Positions 32,872-43,170 of a stretch of DNA of 64,000 nt are shown in pieces (within the stretch, counting starts at the first letter, position 1; every line of letters begins with the position of its first letter). The notes below the pieces were generated by a model. It was not told the origin of the DNA. It did no database searches and saw only the letters and a list, made by a program, of their open reading frames with translations. Both the position numbers and the translations under genes were made by a program. The stretch is from Ramlibacter tataouinensis (GTDB lineage: Bacteria; Pseudomonadota; Gammaproteobacteria; Burkholderiales; Burkholderiaceae_C): assembly GCF_027941915.1 (NCBI RefSeq), contig NZ_CP116009.1:1550001-1614000 (forward strand), in the 5' to 3' direction.

Positions 32872-34983
32872 ATGCGCCAGCGCAAGCTTTTCGTCACCAC
32901 CGCCCTGCCCTACGCCAACGGCAAGTTCCACATCGGCCACATCATGGAGTACATCCAGGCCGACATCTGGGTGCGCCACCAGCGCATGGGCGGCCACATG
33001 GTGCAGTTCGTGGGTGCCGACGATGCGCACGGCGCGCCGATCATGATCGCGGCCGAGAAGGCCGGCCAGACGCCGCAGCAATTCGTCGCCGGCATCGCCG
33101 CCGGCCGCCAGGAATACCTGGACGGGTTCCACGTCCGCTTCGACAACTGGCACTCCACCGACAGCCCGGAGAACACCGAGCTGGCCCAGGGCATCTACCG
33201 CGCGCTCAAGGCCAACGGGATGGTGACCACGCGCACCATCGAGCAGTTCTACGACCCGGTCAAGGGCATGTTCCTGCCCGATCGCTACATCAAGGGCGAG
33301 TGCCCGACCTGCCACGCCAAGGACCAGTACGGCGACAGCTGCGAGGTCTGCAGCAGCGTCTATTCGCCCACCGACCTGATCGAGCCCTACTCCACCTTGA
33401 GCGGCGTGCGGCCCGAACTGCGCAGCTCGGAGCACTACTTCTTCCGGCTGTCCGACCCGCAGGTGGTCGACTTCCTCAAGGCCTGGACGCAGGACGGCAA
33501 GCTGCAGCCGGAAGTGGCGAAGAAGGCCAGCGAGTGGTTCGAGGCCGGCCTGGCCGACTGGGACATCAGCCGCGACGCGCCCTACTTCGGCATCGAGATC
33601 CCGGACGCGCCGGGCAAGTACTTCTATGTCTGGCTGGACGCGCCGATCGGCTATCTGGCCAGCCTGAAGAACCATTTCGACAAGGGCCAGGCGAAGAACC
33701 ACTGGCATGCGCCGTCGCGCACCGAGGCCAGCTTCGAGCAGTACGTGGCCGACCCGGCGGTCGAGCAGGTGCACTTCATCGGCAAGGACATCGTGTACTT
33801 CCACACCCTGTTCTGGCCGGCCATGCTGCAGTTCTCCGGCCGCAAGACGCCCAGCCAGATCAACGTGCACGGCTTCATCACCGTCAGCGGCGAGAAGATG
33901 AGCAAGAGCCGCGGCACCGGCATCGATCCGCTGCGCTACCTGGGCATCGGCATGAACCCGGAGTGGCTGCGCTACTACATCGCCGCCAAGCTCAACGGCA
34001 AGGTCGAGGACGTCGACTTCAACCCCGACGACTTCATCGCCCGCGTCAACGCCGACCTGATCGGCAAGTACGTCAACATCGCCAGCCGGGCGGCCAAGTT
34101 CGTGCCCGGCGGCACGCTGGTGGGCTCCTTCGGCGGCGAGGAGACGCGGGCCACGCGGCTGGTCGACGAGGTGCGCAACCTCTACGAGGGGCGCGAGTAC
34201 GGCAAGGCGGTGCGCGAGATCATGGCGTTCGCCGACGAAGTGAACCTGCGCTTCGACGCGGCGGCCCCGTGGAAGCTGGTGAAGGAAGGCAAGGCGGACG
34301 AAGCCGCGCTGGTGTGCTCGGAATGCCTGGAGTCGTTCAAGGTCATGACCGCGTGCCTGAAGCCGATCCTGCCGGCATTGGCGCAGCAGGCCGAAGCCTT
34401 CCTGCAGTGCGCGCCGCTCGATTGGTCGAATGCCGCCACGCCGCTGGGGGCCGGCCACAAGGTGGGCACCTACCAGCACCTGATGCAGCGGGTGGAGGGC
34501 AAGCAGGTGGATGCGCTGTTCGAGTTGCCCCAGGAGGCCAAGGCTGCCGCGCCGGCAGCGCAGCCCGCCGCCAAGGAGGCCAACCCCGCGAAGACCCCTG
34601 CCGTGGGCGGAGCGGCTGAACCGGGCGGCGAGGCACTCGCCGCCGAAATCACGATCGACGACTTCGCCAGGGTGGACCTGCGCATCGCGAAGATCGTCGA
34701 CTGCCAGCCGGTGTCGGGCTCGACCAAGCTGCTGCAGCTGACGCTGGACGCGGGCGAAGGGCGCCTGCGCAACGTGTTCTCGGGCATTGCCTCGGCCTAC
34801 AAGCCCGAGCAACTGGCCGGCAAGCTCACGGTGGTGGTGGCCAACCTGGCGCCGCGCAAGATGAAGTTCGGCGTCAGCGAGGGCATGGTGCTGGCCGCCA
34901 GCCATGCGGACGAGAAGGCCAACCCCGGCATCTTCGTGCTGGAGCCCTGGGCAGGCGCCCAGCCGGGCATGCGGGTGAGATAG
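32872..34983 (+). CDS. metG: Methionyl-tRNA synthetase
   Basis: A 703-residue class I aminoacyl-tRNA synthetase. The HIGH motif is in [13 protein letters not shown] (near residue 22) and the KMSKS motif in GEKMSKSRG (near 342). The zinc knuckle is CPTC plus CEVC in the connecting domain. An Ala/Pro-rich linker leads to a C-terminal tRNA-binding domain (about 595-703; [15 protein letters not shown], then [18 protein letters not shown]) used for dimerisation. The ATG at 32872 immediately precedes [16 protein letters not shown], the expected start. Confidence 0.98.
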   Translation: MRQRKLFVTTALPYANGKFHIGHIMEYIQADIWVRHQRMGGHMVQFVGADDAHGAPIMIAAEKAGQTPQQFVAGIAAGRQEYLDGFHVRFDNWHSTDSPENTELAQGIYRALKANGMVTTRTIEQFYDPVKGMFLPDRYIKGECPTCHAKDQYGDSCEVCSSVYSPTDLIEPYSTLSGVRPELRSSEHYFFRLSDPQVVDFLKAWTQDGKLQPEVAKKASEWFEAGLADWDISRDAPYFGIEIPDAPGKYFYVWLDAPIGYLASLKNHFDKGQAKNHWHAPSRTEASFEQYVADPAVEQVHFIGKDIVYFHTLFWPAMLQFSGRKTPSQINVHGFITVSGEKMSKSRGTGIDPLRYLGIGMNPEWLRYYIAAKLNGKVEDVDFNPDDFIARVNADLIGKYVNIASRAAKFVPGGTLVGSFGGEETRATRLVDEVRNLYEGREYGKAVREIMAFADEVNLRFDAAAPWKLVKEGKADEAALVCSECLESFKVMTACLKPILPALAQQAEAFLQCAPLDWSNAATPLGAGHKVGTYQHLMQRVEGKQVDALFELPQEAKAAAPAAQPAAKEANPAKTPAVGGAAEPGGEALAAEITIDDFARVDLRIAKIVDCQPVSGSTKLLQLTLDAGEGRLRNVFSGIASAYKPEQLAGKLTVVVANLAPRKMKFGVSEGMVLAASHADEKANPGIFVLEPWAGAQPGMRVR

Positions 34984-34994
34984 ACCCACCCCCG

Positions 34995-35100
34995 AAGCGC
35001 CTTCGGCGCCTCCCCCTCAAGGGGGCCGAGACCTGCGGCTCCACACCGACCTGCGTCGGTGTGGACAGGTCGAGGAAGGGCCGCGTCTCGCGGCCCTGCG
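34995..35100. repeat. Cluster of intergenic hairpins after metG
   Basis: Four perfect inverted repeats follow each other in about 105 bases: GCGCC/GGCGC (34997-35009), CCCCC/GGGGG around TCAA (35012-35025), a 10-bp stem CCACACCGAC/GTCGGTGTGG (35041-35064), and an 8-bp stem GGGCCGCG/CGCGGCCC (35078-35096). The first two resemble a C-tract hairpin seen between genes in many Comamonadaceae. No T run follows, so this is not a classic terminator, though it could stop or stabilise metG and lysR-type mRNAs that converge here. Confidence 0.7.
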
Positions 35101-35226
35101 GCCTGCAAGGCCCACCAGCGGCCCGGCGAAGCCGGTTCCGCGGTGGCACTGGACTGGCCCCGCGCGGATTCACGCGCAGAGCCGCCAACGATGCTTGAGA
35201 TGGCGAGTCCGACACCGCCCTGGCGA

Positions 35227-36126
35227 CTAGTTCTCGCTGCCCGCGGCCTGCTGCATCACCCATTCGGAGAACCGCTCCGCGGCCGGGTGCGCGCCCAGCG
35301 CGCGGCGCCGGCACAGGAAATAGCCGCGTCCGGTCGACGCGGTGCCGGCCACCGGCATCGCCAGCCGCCCGGCCGCCAGGTCTCCTTCCACCATGCACTT
35401 CTGCACCACCGCCACCCCCATGCCGCCGCGCGCCGCATCGATCAGGTTCATCACCAAGTCGAAGCCGGTGCCACGCCAGTCGAGCGGCAGTTGCACGCCC
35501 ACGGCCTGGGCCCACAGCGCCCAGTTGTCGGGGTAGTTGGAGTGGTACAGCAGGGGCTGGCGCACCAGGTCGCCCGCCGAGCGGATGCGCTCGCCGATCG
35601 CCGGCGCGCAGACGGCCACGATCTCGCGTCCGACCAGGTACTGCGCCGCCACCTGCCGCGGCCAGGCCCGGCCGCGCCGGGGCTTGAGCGCGATCCACAG
35701 GTCCACGTCCTCGCGCTGGAAGTCCTCGTCGTGGTGGTACTGGCGGAACTCCAGCCCCACCTCGGGATGGCGGGCCCGGAAGTCCTCCAGCCGCGGCAGC
35801 AGCCACAGGTTGCCCAGGCTGGTCACCACCGACAGCCGCAGCCGCAGCCGGTCAGGCCGGCGCTGCAGTTCGGCCGCAGCCTGCTCCAGCGCAGCCAGCG
35901 GCTTCTCCACCCGCCGCAGCAGCTGGGCGCCGGCGTCGGTCAGGCGCACGCCGGCCCCCGAGCGGGTGAGCACGTCCACCCCCAGTTGCTCCTCCAACCG
36001 GAGCACCGCCCGGCTGACCGCCGCCTGGGTGACGTGCAGGCTGTCGGCCGCCTTGCGGAAGCTGCCGCTGCGCGCCACCGCGACGAAGGCGTGCAGTTCG
36101 ACCAGCGAAGGGCTGCGGAGGGTCAT
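35227..36126 (-). CDS. LysR-family transcriptional regulator
   Basis: A 299-residue regulator. The N-terminal winged helix-turn-helix spans residues about 5-65 (LHAFVAVARSGSFRKAADSL, VTQAAVSRAVLRLEEQLG, and LTDAGAQLLRR). The C-terminal effector domain has two alpha/beta lobes and resembles GcvA-type members (LWLLPRLEDFRARHPEVGLE, DVDLWIALK). It is divergent from the Bug receptor gene at 36230 across about 100 bp, and so probably controls that gene and itself. ATG 36126 is chosen over an upstream in-frame ATG because the family normally starts a few residues before the SLVELHAF stretch. Confidence 0.9.
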   Translation of the reverse strand: MTLRSPSLVELHAFVAVARSGSFRKAADSLHVTQAAVSRAVLRLEEQLGVDVLTRSGAGVRLTDAGAQLLRRVEKPLAALEQAAAELQRRPDRLRLRLSVVTSLGNLWLLPRLEDFRARHPEVGLEFRQYHHDEDFQREDVDLWIALKPRRGRAWPRQVAAQYLVGREIVAVCAPAIGERIRSAGDLVRQPLLYHSNYPDNWALWAQAVGVQLPLDWRGTGFDLVMNLIDAARGGMGVAVVQKCMVEGDLAAGRLAMPVAGTASTGRGYFLCRRRALGAHPAAERFSEWVMQQAAGSEN

Positions 36127-36229
36127 GCGGCGATTACAACATGTCATCACCGAGGGCGCAAAAGTCGTTTGCCGCGGTGGGCCGTCGCGCCTACCCTGCC
36201 GCGCAGCTTCAACCCAGCCGGAACCGACC

Positions 36230-37210
36230 ATGAAGACTCGCCACTTCCTCAAGACCCTGGCCTGTGCGGCCGCCCTCGTTGCCGCCGGTGGCGCGCACGC
36301 CCAGGCCAGCTATCCCAGCCAGACGATCAAGCTGATCGTGCCCTTCGCGCCGGGCGGCTCCACCGACCTGGCCGCGCGCCTGATCGCCGAGTTCGGCGGC
36401 CGCGAACTGGGCCAGAGCATCATCGTGGAGAACAAGGCCGGCGCCGGCGGCTCGGTGGGCATGGAATTCGTCGCCAAGGCCAAGGCCGACGGCTACACCC
36501 TGGGCATGGCCACGGTCAGCACCCACGGCAGCAACCCGGCGGTGTACGGCAGCAAGCTCAAGTACGACCCGGTGAAGGACTTCGCGCCCATCACCAACGT
36601 GGCCACCACGCCCAGCGTGTTCGCGGTCAACCCGAAGGTGCCGGCGCAGGACATGAAGCAGTTCATCGCCGCCGCCAAGGGCGAGCCGAACAAGTTCAGC
36701 TTCGCCTCGCCGGGCACCGGCTCGCTGGGCCACGCCAACATCGAGCACTTCATGGCGCTGGCGCAGATCAAGCTGCTGCACGTGCCGTACAAGGGCGCCG
36801 GCCTGGCGATGAACGACGCGCTCGGCGGCCAGGTCGACGCGATCACCGACAACCTGCCTTCGGCGCTGCCGCACATCAAGGGTGGCAAGCTGCGCGCGCT
36901 GGCCGTGCTGTCCGAGAAGCGCTCGCCCGCGCTGCCGGACGTGCCCACTTACGGCGAGCTGGGCTTCCCGCAGATGGGCGGCGGCGGCTGGTTCGGCGTG
37001 GTGGCGCCGGACGGCACCCCGCCGGAGGTCGTGGCCAAGCTGAACCAGGCCTTCCACAAGGCCATGAAGAACCCCGAATTCATCCGCAAGATGGACGAAT
37101 CCGGCGCCACGCTGATCCCGAACACGCCCGAGCAGTTCGGCCAGCAGATCCGCCAGGCGCTGGAGCGCTACCAGCGCGTGGCACAGATGGCCAAGATCAG
37201 CGTCGATTGA
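36230..37210 (+). CDS. Bug/TctC-type periplasmic solute-binding protein
   Basis: A 326-residue periplasmic receptor of the tripartite tricarboxylate transporter family. A signal peptide (KTLACAAALVAAGGAHAQ) precedes the mature start ASYPSQTIKLIVPFAPGGSTD, whose VPFAPGGSTD loop is the family signature. VENKAGAGGSVGMEFVAKAK, the conserved hinge region LLHVPYKGAG and the C-terminal WFGVVAPDGTPPEVVAKLNQ are all present. The ligand is likely a carboxylate but cannot be predicted. It faces a divergent LysR gene and is followed by an amidohydrolase 7 bp downstream. No TctA/TctB membrane genes are nearby. Confidence 0.94.
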   Translation: MKTRHFLKTLACAAALVAAGGAHAQASYPSQTIKLIVPFAPGGSTDLAARLIAEFGGRELGQSIIVENKAGAGGSVGMEFVAKAKADGYTLGMATVSTHGSNPAVYGSKLKYDPVKDFAPITNVATTPSVFAVNPKVPAQDMKQFIAAAKGEPNKFSFASPGTGSLGHANIEHFMALAQIKLLHVPYKGAGLAMNDALGGQVDAITDNLPSALPHIKGGKLRALAVLSEKRSPALPDVPTYGELGFPQMGGGGWFGVVAPDGTPPEVVAKLNQAFHKAMKNPEFIRKMDESGATLIPNTPEQFGQQIRQALERYQRVAQMAKISVD

Positions 37211-37217
37211 GCCTGCC

Positions 37218-38066
37218 TTGACCCCTTTCACGCTGCTGCGGCCCACGGCCGCGGCGGTGCCGCTGGTGTGCGATTCGCCGCACAGCGGCACCTGGTACCC
37301 CGACGACTACCGCCCCGCGGTGCCGCTGCCCGTGCTGCGCGGCGGCGAGGACACGCACGTGGAGGCGCTGTGGGAGGCGGTGCCCGCGGTCGGCGGCACC
37401 CTGCTGCACGCCCACTTCCCGCGCACCTACATCGACCCCAACCGCAGCGAGGACGACCTCGACCCCGAGCTGCTGGACGCGCCCTGGCCCACTCCGCTGG
37501 CGCCCACCGAGAAGACCCGCCTCGGCTTCGGCCTGGTCTGGCGCAACGTGCGCGCCGGCGTGCCGATCTACGACCGCAAGCTCACGGTGGCCGAGGTGCA
37601 GGCGCGCATCGAGCGCTGCTGGCGGCCCTACCACCAGGCGCTGGCCGGCTGCATCGAGCAGGCCCGGCGCGACTTCGGCGCGGTCTGGCACCTGAACCTG
37701 CACTCGATGCCCAACGACGCCTACCAGCGCCTGCGCATCGACAGCCCGCGCCCGCTGGCCGACTTCGTGCTGGGCGACCGCGACGGCCGCACCTGCGAGC
37801 CGGCGTTCGTCGACCTGGTCGAGCGCGAGTTGCGCGCCTGCGGCTACTCGGTGGCGCGCAACGACCCCTACAAGGGCGTGCAGCTGATCGAGCGCATCGG
37901 CCAGCCGCAACACAACCGGCACAGCCTGCAGGTCGAGATCCGCCGGCCGCTGTACATGGACGAGGGCACGCGCGAGCGCAACGACGGCTTCGCGGCGATG
38001 CAGGCGGACCTCACGCGCCTGCTGCACACGCTGGCCGGCTACGTGCGCGGGCAGCTCGCCGGTTGA
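37218..38066 (+). CDS. N-formylglutamate amidohydrolase family protein
   Basis: A 282-residue zinc amidohydrolase homologue. Family signatures: CDSPHSGTWYPDDY near the N-terminus (metal-ligand His), RTYIDPNRSEDDLDPELL, and WHLNLHSMPNDAY with the second ligand region, then HNRHSLQVEIRRPLYMDE. The start is a TTG at 37218, 7 bp after the Bug stop. No histidine-utilisation genes are nearby, so a HutG role is not supported; with a LysR regulator and a solute receptor it more likely hydrolyses the imported N-acyl or N-formyl amino acid-like compound, which is inference. Confidence 0.86.
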   Translation: MTPFTLLRPTAAAVPLVCDSPHSGTWYPDDYRPAVPLPVLRGGEDTHVEALWEAVPAVGGTLLHAHFPRTYIDPNRSEDDLDPELLDAPWPTPLAPTEKTRLGFGLVWRNVRAGVPIYDRKLTVAEVQARIERCWRPYHQALAGCIEQARRDFGAVWHLNLHSMPNDAYQRLRIDSPRPLADFVLGDRDGRTCEPAFVDLVERELRACGYSVARNDPYKGVQLIERIGQPQHNRHSLQVEIRRPLYMDEGTRERNDGFAAMQADLTRLLHTLAGYVRGQLAG

Positions 38067-38214
38067 ATGCCGTGGGCCGCCCCTAGAATGCGGCCATGGC
38101 GCTCCCGCCGCTCCTGCCCCTGACGCGCCGCAGGCGCTTCATCACCCGGCTGCGCCACTGCGGCCCTCCGGCAGCGAACTGAACCGCCCGTTCGTTCGAC
38201 TTCCGGAGCCTGCC

Positions 38215-39843
38215 TTGCCCTTCACCTTCACTTTCCGGCCGCGCATCGCGGCCGCGCTGCGCGGCTACGACCGCGACCGTTTCGTGCGCGATCTCGGCGC
38301 CGGCGCCACCGTTGGCATCGTCGCCCTGCCGCTGGCCATGGCGTTCGCCATCGCCTCCGGCCTGAAGCCCGAGGCCGGGCTGTGGACGGCCATCCTCGCC
38401 GGCCTGCTGATCTCGCTGCTGGGCGGCTCGAACGTGCAGATCGGCGGCCCGGCCGGGGCCTTCATCGTGGTCGTCTACGGCATCGTCGAGCGCTACGGCG
38501 TGGCCAACCTGCTGATCGTCACCGCCGGCGCCGGCGTGCTGCTGTTCGCCATGGGCCTGCTGCGCCTGGGGCGGCTGGTGCGCTACGTGCCGGTCAGCAT
38601 CGTGATCGGCTTCACCAACGGCATCGCGCTGCTGATCGCGGCCTCGCAGATCAAGGACTGGCTGGGGCTGGACATCGACAAGATGCCGGCCGACTTCTTC
38701 GCCCAGCTCAGGACCATCGCCGCGCACATCGGCAGCTTCAACCCCTACGCCTTCGGGCTGGGCACGGCCTGTTTCATCGGGTTGCTGATCTGGCCACGGC
38801 TGTGGTCCGCCCGCTCGCCCATGCAGCGGGCGCTGGACCTGCCGGGGCTCAAGCGCGCCAGCGAGGTCGGCGCGCGCATCCCGGGCCCGGTCGTGGCGCT
38901 GGTCACGCTGACGGCGCTGGCCTCGCTGCTGCAGCTGCCGGTGGAGACCATCGGCAGCCGCTTCGGCAGCATCCCGGGTGGGCTGCCGCCGTTCCAGTTG
39001 CCGGAGTTCAGCTGGGAGACGGTCAAGCTGCTGTTCTCGCCCATGCTGACCATCGCCGCGCTGGGCGCGATCGAGTCGCTGCTGTGTGCGCGCGTGGCCG
39101 ACCAGGTGTCCAACCTGCCGCGGCACGACCCCAACCAGGAACTGATGGCGCAGGGCGTGGCCAACTTCGTCGTGCCCTTCTTCGGCGGCATGCCGGCCAC
39201 CGGCACCATCGCCCGCACGGTCACCAACGTCCGTGCCGGCGGCACCACGCCGGTGGCGGGCATCGCGCACGCCGTCACGCTGGCGCTGATCGTGCTGCTG
39301 GCGGCGCCGCTGGCGCTGCAGGTGCCGCTGTCGGTGCTGGCCGGCATCCTGTTCTTCGTGGCCTGGAACATGGGCGAGTGGCGCGAGTTCGCCCACCTGC
39401 GCCGCTACGCCAACGACTACCGGCTCAAGTTGCTGGGCACCTTCGCGCTCACCGTGGTGTTCGACCTCACGGTGGCGGTGCAGGTGGGTCTGCTGGCGGC
39501 CTGCCTGCTGTTCATCCAGAAGATGGGTGCGCTGTTCAGCGTGGAGCGCACGGGGGACGGCACCGGCGAGCTGCGCTACAGCCTGTACGGCTCGCTGTTC
39601 TTCGGCGCCACCGCCAAGATCGATCCGATCCTGGACGCGGTGGAGAACGGCCCCGACCAGCCGCAGGTGGTGCTGGACGCCTTGCACCTGGTGCACCTGG
39701 ACACCTCCGGCCTGGACACGCTGCGCCAGTTGCACAAGGCGGTGGTGCAGCGCGGCGGCACGCTGCGGCTGGAGAACCTGCACGAGCAGCCGCGCGAACT
39801 GATCGAGCAGGCGGGCTTCTCGCAGGAACTGGGCGTGGCCTAG
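38215..39843 (+). CDS. SulP-family anion transporter with STAS domain
   Basis: A 542-residue inner-membrane protein. It has about 11-12 hydrophobic helices in residues 25-420, beginning with the SulP signature DLGAGATVGIVALPLAMAFA and GGSNVQIGGPAGAFIVVV. Residues about 435-540 form a cytosolic STAS domain (VVLDALHLVHLDTSGLDTL). Substrates of the family include sulfate, bicarbonate and C4-dicarboxylates; specificity cannot be read here. The start is a TTG at 38215 preceded by GGAGCC. It stands alone, with the lipoprotein gene convergent and overlapping its stop by 4 bp. Confidence 0.93.
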   Translation: MPFTFTFRPRIAAALRGYDRDRFVRDLGAGATVGIVALPLAMAFAIASGLKPEAGLWTAILAGLLISLLGGSNVQIGGPAGAFIVVVYGIVERYGVANLLIVTAGAGVLLFAMGLLRLGRLVRYVPVSIVIGFTNGIALLIAASQIKDWLGLDIDKMPADFFAQLRTIAAHIGSFNPYAFGLGTACFIGLLIWPRLWSARSPMQRALDLPGLKRASEVGARIPGPVVALVTLTALASLLQLPVETIGSRFGSIPGGLPPFQLPEFSWETVKLLFSPMLTIAALGAIESLLCARVADQVSNLPRHDPNQELMAQGVANFVVPFFGGMPATGTIARTVTNVRAGGTTPVAGIAHAVTLALIVLLAAPLALQVPLSVLAGILFFVAWNMGEWREFAHLRRYANDYRLKLLGTFALTVVFDLTVAVQVGLLAACLLFIQKMGALFSVERTGDGTGELRYSLYGSLFFGATAKIDPILDAVENGPDQPQVVLDALHLVHLDTSGLDTLRQLHKAVVQRGGTLRLENLHEQPRELIEQAGFSQELGVA

Positions 39844-40376
39844 CGGCTCGGCCCGCCGCGGTTCTCCGGCGCTTCCGGGTCGGGTTCCGTGGTGGTCCGC
39901 ACCACGTGCCAATCCTTGTCGAACCACACGGTGAACACCATCGAGGTGCCGGGCGACTGCATCCAGCGCCAGTCCCAGGCTTCCTCGCCCTTGAGCGCAT
40001 AGGGCGTCTTCTTCGCCGGCTTGCCCAGCAGGCGGCGCACCTGCTCCATGGCCATGCCGGGCTGCACCCGGGCGAAGGTCGTCGGGTTGAGCACCTGCCG
40101 CAGGGCGCTCATCCGGCCGTCCGGGCCGATGGTGATCATGTAGTTCTGGTGGCCGGCCGGGTTGCGGTTGTATTCCAGGGTACGGGCACCACCCGGCTCG
40201 TCCCAGACGTTCTCCGGGGCGCCGAACTGGGCGCGCACGTCGGCCTCGGTCGACACGCCTTCTTCCAGCTTCTCGATGCGGCGCTGGTCGCAACCGGCCA
40301 GCGGCAGCAGGGCGAGCAGGGCGAGCAGGGCAGCGAAGAATCCCATGAAGGCGCGCAGGTAAAATCGGGCGTTCAC
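39840..40376 (-). CDS. Lipoprotein of the SmpA/BamE-like fold
   Basis: About 178 residues. A lipoprotein signal ([14 protein letters not shown]) ends in a lipobox LAGC. The mature part has two copies of the short alpha-beta unit seen in SmpA/OmlA/BamE proteins: [19 protein letters not shown] (about residue 37) and [20 protein letters not shown] (about residue 100), each followed by WxW-rich strands. The GTG at 40376 gives a signal with Arg residues in front of the hydrophobic core; an ATG at 40346 would leave no positive charge. Neither has a strong ribosome site. It probably sits on an outer membrane; its precise role is unknown. Confidence 0.78.
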   Translation of the reverse strand: MNARFYLRAFMGFFAALLALLALLPLAGCDQRRIEKLEEGVSTEADVRAQFGAPENVWDEPGGARTLEYNRNPAGHQNYMITIGPDGRMSALRQVLNPTTFARVQPGMAMEQVRRLLGKPAKKTPYALKGEEAWDWRWMQSPGTSMVFTVWFDKDWHVVRTTTEPDPEAPENRGGPSR

Positions 40377-40388
40377 CGCGCACAGTCT

Positions 40389-40619
40389 ATGTCCAAGTTG
40401 CTTCGCTTCTTCCGCCGGCCGGACTACCAGTCCGACGTCACCCAGTTCATCGAAGGGCTCAAGGAGCAGCGCCCCGACATCGAGGCCCAGCAGCGCGCCG
40501 GCCGCGCCTTGCTGTGGGACAAGCACATCGACCGCGAGGCCCTGGCCGAGTGGAAGCAGGCGCGCGTGCGGCCCAGCGCCTACGTCTATTACGGCATGGG
40601 CTCGGACAAGCGGTCCTAA
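40389..40619 (+). CDS. DUF3460 family protein
   Basis: A 76-residue basic protein that begins [20 protein letters not shown] and contains [16 protein letters not shown], features typical of the small DUF3460 family of betaproteobacteria. No known function. It lies 2 bp before the GTG start of scpA, so the two genes are in one transcript, and the promoter must be in or next to the start of the divergent lipoprotein gene, 12 bp away. Confidence 0.85.
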   Translation: MSKLLRFFRRPDYQSDVTQFIEGLKEQRPDIEAQQRAGRALLWDKHIDREALAEWKQARVRPSAYVYYGMGSDKRS

Positions 40620-40621
40620 CC

Positions 40622-41476
40622 GTGGACGAGGGCAACGAGGCCACCCTGCCGCAGCCCGCGGCGCCGGAGGTGCCTGGCATGCCCGAAGTGGTGGACCAGG
40701 TCGCGCTGGCGCGCCTGTACGGCGAGCCGCTGTTCGCCCTGCCCACCGACCTGTACATCCCGCCCGATGCGCTGGAGGTCTTCCTCGAGGCCTTCGAGGG
40801 TCCGCTGGACCTGCTGCTGTACCTGATCCGCAAGCAGAACTTCAACATCCTCGACATCCCGATGGCGGGCGTCACCCGCCAGTACCTGCAGTACGTCGAG
40901 GAGATCCGCTCGCGCAACCTGGAGCTGGCCGCCGAGTACCTGCTGATGGCGGCCATGCTGATCGAGATCAAGTCGCGCATGCTGCTGCCGCCGCGCAAGA
41001 CCGCGGAAGGCCAGGAACCGGAGGACCCGCGCGCCGAGCTGGTGCGACGCCTGCTGGAGTACGAGCAGATGAAGCTGGCCGCGGCCCGCCTGAACGAGGC
41101 GCCGCAGCTCGGCCGCGACGTGCTGCGCGCCCAGGTGTTCATCGAGCAGTCGCTGCAGCCGCGCTTTCCGGACGTGCACGTGGCCGACCTGCAGGAGGCC
41201 TGGCGCGACATCCTCAAGCGCGCCAGGCTGGTGCAGCACCACCGGATCACGCGCGAGGAGCTGTCGGTGCGCGAGCACATGAGCATCGTGCTGCGCAAGC
41301 TGCAGGGCCGCAAGTTCGTCGAATTCGAGCAGCTGTTCGACACCCGCCGCGGCGTGCCGGTGCTGGTGGTCACCTTCATCGCGATGCTGGAGCTGGCCAA
41401 GGAGACACTGATCGAAGTGACCCAGGCCGAGGCCTTTGCCCCGATCTACGTGCGACTCGCCTACCAGCCGGCATGA
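40622..41476 (+). CDS. scpA: Segregation and condensation protein A
   Basis: A 284-residue kleisin that would bridge the SMC ATPase heads with ScpB to organise the chromosome. The family core [20 protein letters not shown] is at residues about 56-75, followed by the helical [21 protein letters not shown]; the C-terminal winged-helix end is [17 protein letters not shown]. The GTG at 40622 lies 2 bp after the previous stop. scpB is not adjacent. The last 4 bases overlap the start of nadB, an arrangement common in this order. Confidence 0.94.
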   Translation: MDEGNEATLPQPAAPEVPGMPEVVDQVALARLYGEPLFALPTDLYIPPDALEVFLEAFEGPLDLLLYLIRKQNFNILDIPMAGVTRQYLQYVEEIRSRNLELAAEYLLMAAMLIEIKSRMLLPPRKTAEGQEPEDPRAELVRRLLEYEQMKLAAARLNEAPQLGRDVLRAQVFIEQSLQPRFPDVHVADLQEAWRDILKRARLVQHHRITREELSVREHMSIVLRKLQGRKFVEFEQLFDTRRGVPVLVVTFIAMLELAKETLIEVTQAEAFAPIYVRLAYQPA

Positions 41477-43041
41477 ACTCGCTCGACTTCGACGTCGTCA
41501 TCGTAGGCAGCGGGCTGGCCGGCCTGTCGGCTGCCCTGCACCTGGCGCCGACCCACCGGGTGGCGGTGCTCACCAAGCGGGCGCTGGGCGACGGCTCCAG
41601 CGGCTGGGCCCAGGGCGGCATCGCCGCGGTGCTGGCCGAGGGCGACAGCTTCGACTCGCACGTGGACGACACGCTGGTGGCCGGCGCCGGCCTGTCCGAC
41701 CCGGACGCCACCCGCTTCGTGGTCGAGCACGCTCCCGACAGCATCGCCTGGCTGCGCCAGCTGGGGGTGCCGTTCTCGCAGGAGAACGGCCAGCTGCACC
41801 TGACGCGCGAGGGCGGCCACAGCGCCCGCCGCATCGTGCACGTGACCGATGCCACCGGCGCCGCCGTGCAGCAGACGTTGATCGAGCACGTGCGCCGCAC
41901 GCCCAACATCGAGCTGTTCGAGCACCACACGCTGGTGGACCTGATCACCAGCCGCCGGATCGGCCAGGCGCCGCCGCGCTGCCTGGGCGCGTACGTGCTG
42001 GACGAGCGGGCCGACCGGGTGCTGACCTTCCGCGCGCCGCACACCGTCCTGGCCACCGGCGGCGCCGGCAAGGTCTACCTGTTCACCACCAACCCCGACA
42101 CCGCCACCGGCGACGGCATCGCCGCCGCCTGGCGGGCCGGCTGCCGGGTGACGAACATGGAGTTCATCCAGTTCCACCCGACCTGCCTGTACCACCCGCT
42201 GGTCAAGAGCTTCCTGATCACCGAGGCGGTGCGCGGCGAGGGCGGCCGGCTGCTGCTGCCCGACGGCACCCGCTTCATGCCGCAGCACGACCCGCGCGCC
42301 GAACTGGCGCCGCGCGACATCGTGGCCCGTGCCATCGACTTCGAGATGAAGAAGCACGGCCTGGACTGCGTCTACCTGGACATCTCGCACCAGCCGCCGG
42401 AGTTCGTGCGCGAGCATTTCCCGAACATCCACGCGCGCTGCCTGGAGCTGGGCATCGACATCACGCGCGAGCCGATCCCGGTGGTGCCGGCCGCGCACTA
42501 CACCTGCGGCGGCGTGCACACCGACCTGTGGGGCCGCACCGACCTGCCCGGCCTGCATGCCATCGGCGAGACCGCCTACACCGGCCTGCACGGCGCCAAC
42601 CGGCTGGCCAGCAACTCGCTGGTCGAGTGCATGGTGTTCGCCCGCTCCGCCGCCGACGACGTGAAGGCCACGCCGCTGCCGCCGGTGCCCGCGCTGCCGG
42701 CCTGGGACGCGAGCCAGGTCACCGACCCCGACGAGTCGGTGGTGATCTCGCACAACTGGGACGAGCTGCGCCGATTCATGTGGGACTACGTCGGCATCGT
42801 GCGCACCAACAAGCGGCTGGAGCGCGCCGCCCACCGCATCCGGCTGCTGCAGGAAGAGATCCAGGAGTTCTACGCCAACTTCCACGTCAGCCGCGACCTG
42901 CTGGAGCTGCGCAACCTGGTCACCGTGGCCGACCTGATCGTGCGCTCGGCGCGTTCGCGCCATGAAAGCCGCGGCCTGCACTACAGCCGCGACTACCCGC
43001 AGCTGGCGCCGGTCGCAAAGCCGACGACGCTGGTGCCCTGA
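41473..43041 (+). CDS. nadB: L-aspartate oxidase
   Basis: A 522-residue FAD enzyme that oxidises L-aspartate to iminoaspartate, the first step of de novo NAD synthesis. The FAD-binding [13 protein letters not shown] is at residues about 11-23; [13 protein letters not shown] and [15 protein letters not shown] follow, as do the substrate region [12 protein letters not shown] and [37 protein letters not shown] and the C-terminal helical domain end the protein. Its ATG overlaps the scpA stop by 4 bp. The partner nadA is convergent, 130 bp further on. Confidence 0.96.
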   Translation: MNSLDFDVVIVGSGLAGLSAALHLAPTHRVAVLTKRALGDGSSGWAQGGIAAVLAEGDSFDSHVDDTLVAGAGLSDPDATRFVVEHAPDSIAWLRQLGVPFSQENGQLHLTREGGHSARRIVHVTDATGAAVQQTLIEHVRRTPNIELFEHHTLVDLITSRRIGQAPPRCLGAYVLDERADRVLTFRAPHTVLATGGAGKVYLFTTNPDTATGDGIAAAWRAGCRVTNMEFIQFHPTCLYHPLVKSFLITEAVRGEGGRLLLPDGTRFMPQHDPRAELAPRDIVARAIDFEMKKHGLDCVYLDISHQPPEFVREHFPNIHARCLELGIDITREPIPVVPAAHYTCGGVHTDLWGRTDLPGLHAIGETAYTGLHGANRLASNSLVECMVFARSAADDVKATPLPPVPALPAWDASQVTDPDESVVISHNWDELRRFMWDYVGIVRTNKRLERAAHRIRLLQEEIQEFYANFHVSRDLLELRNLVTVADLIVRSARSRHESRGLHYSRDYPQLAPVAKPTTLVP

Positions 43042-43170
43042 AGCCTGGTGCCGGCGGCCGCCGCGATCGCGCTGCGCTGGGGTGTGGACGCGGAGCGCAA
43101 GCCGCTGGAGGAAGTGGCGCCGCCGCTGGGGCTGGATCGGCGCCGGCCTCGGCCGTAGCGCGGGCGACCC

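Noticed and set aside
32689..34989. 766-codon frame opposite metG
   Set aside because: Antisense shadow of a clear housekeeping gene.
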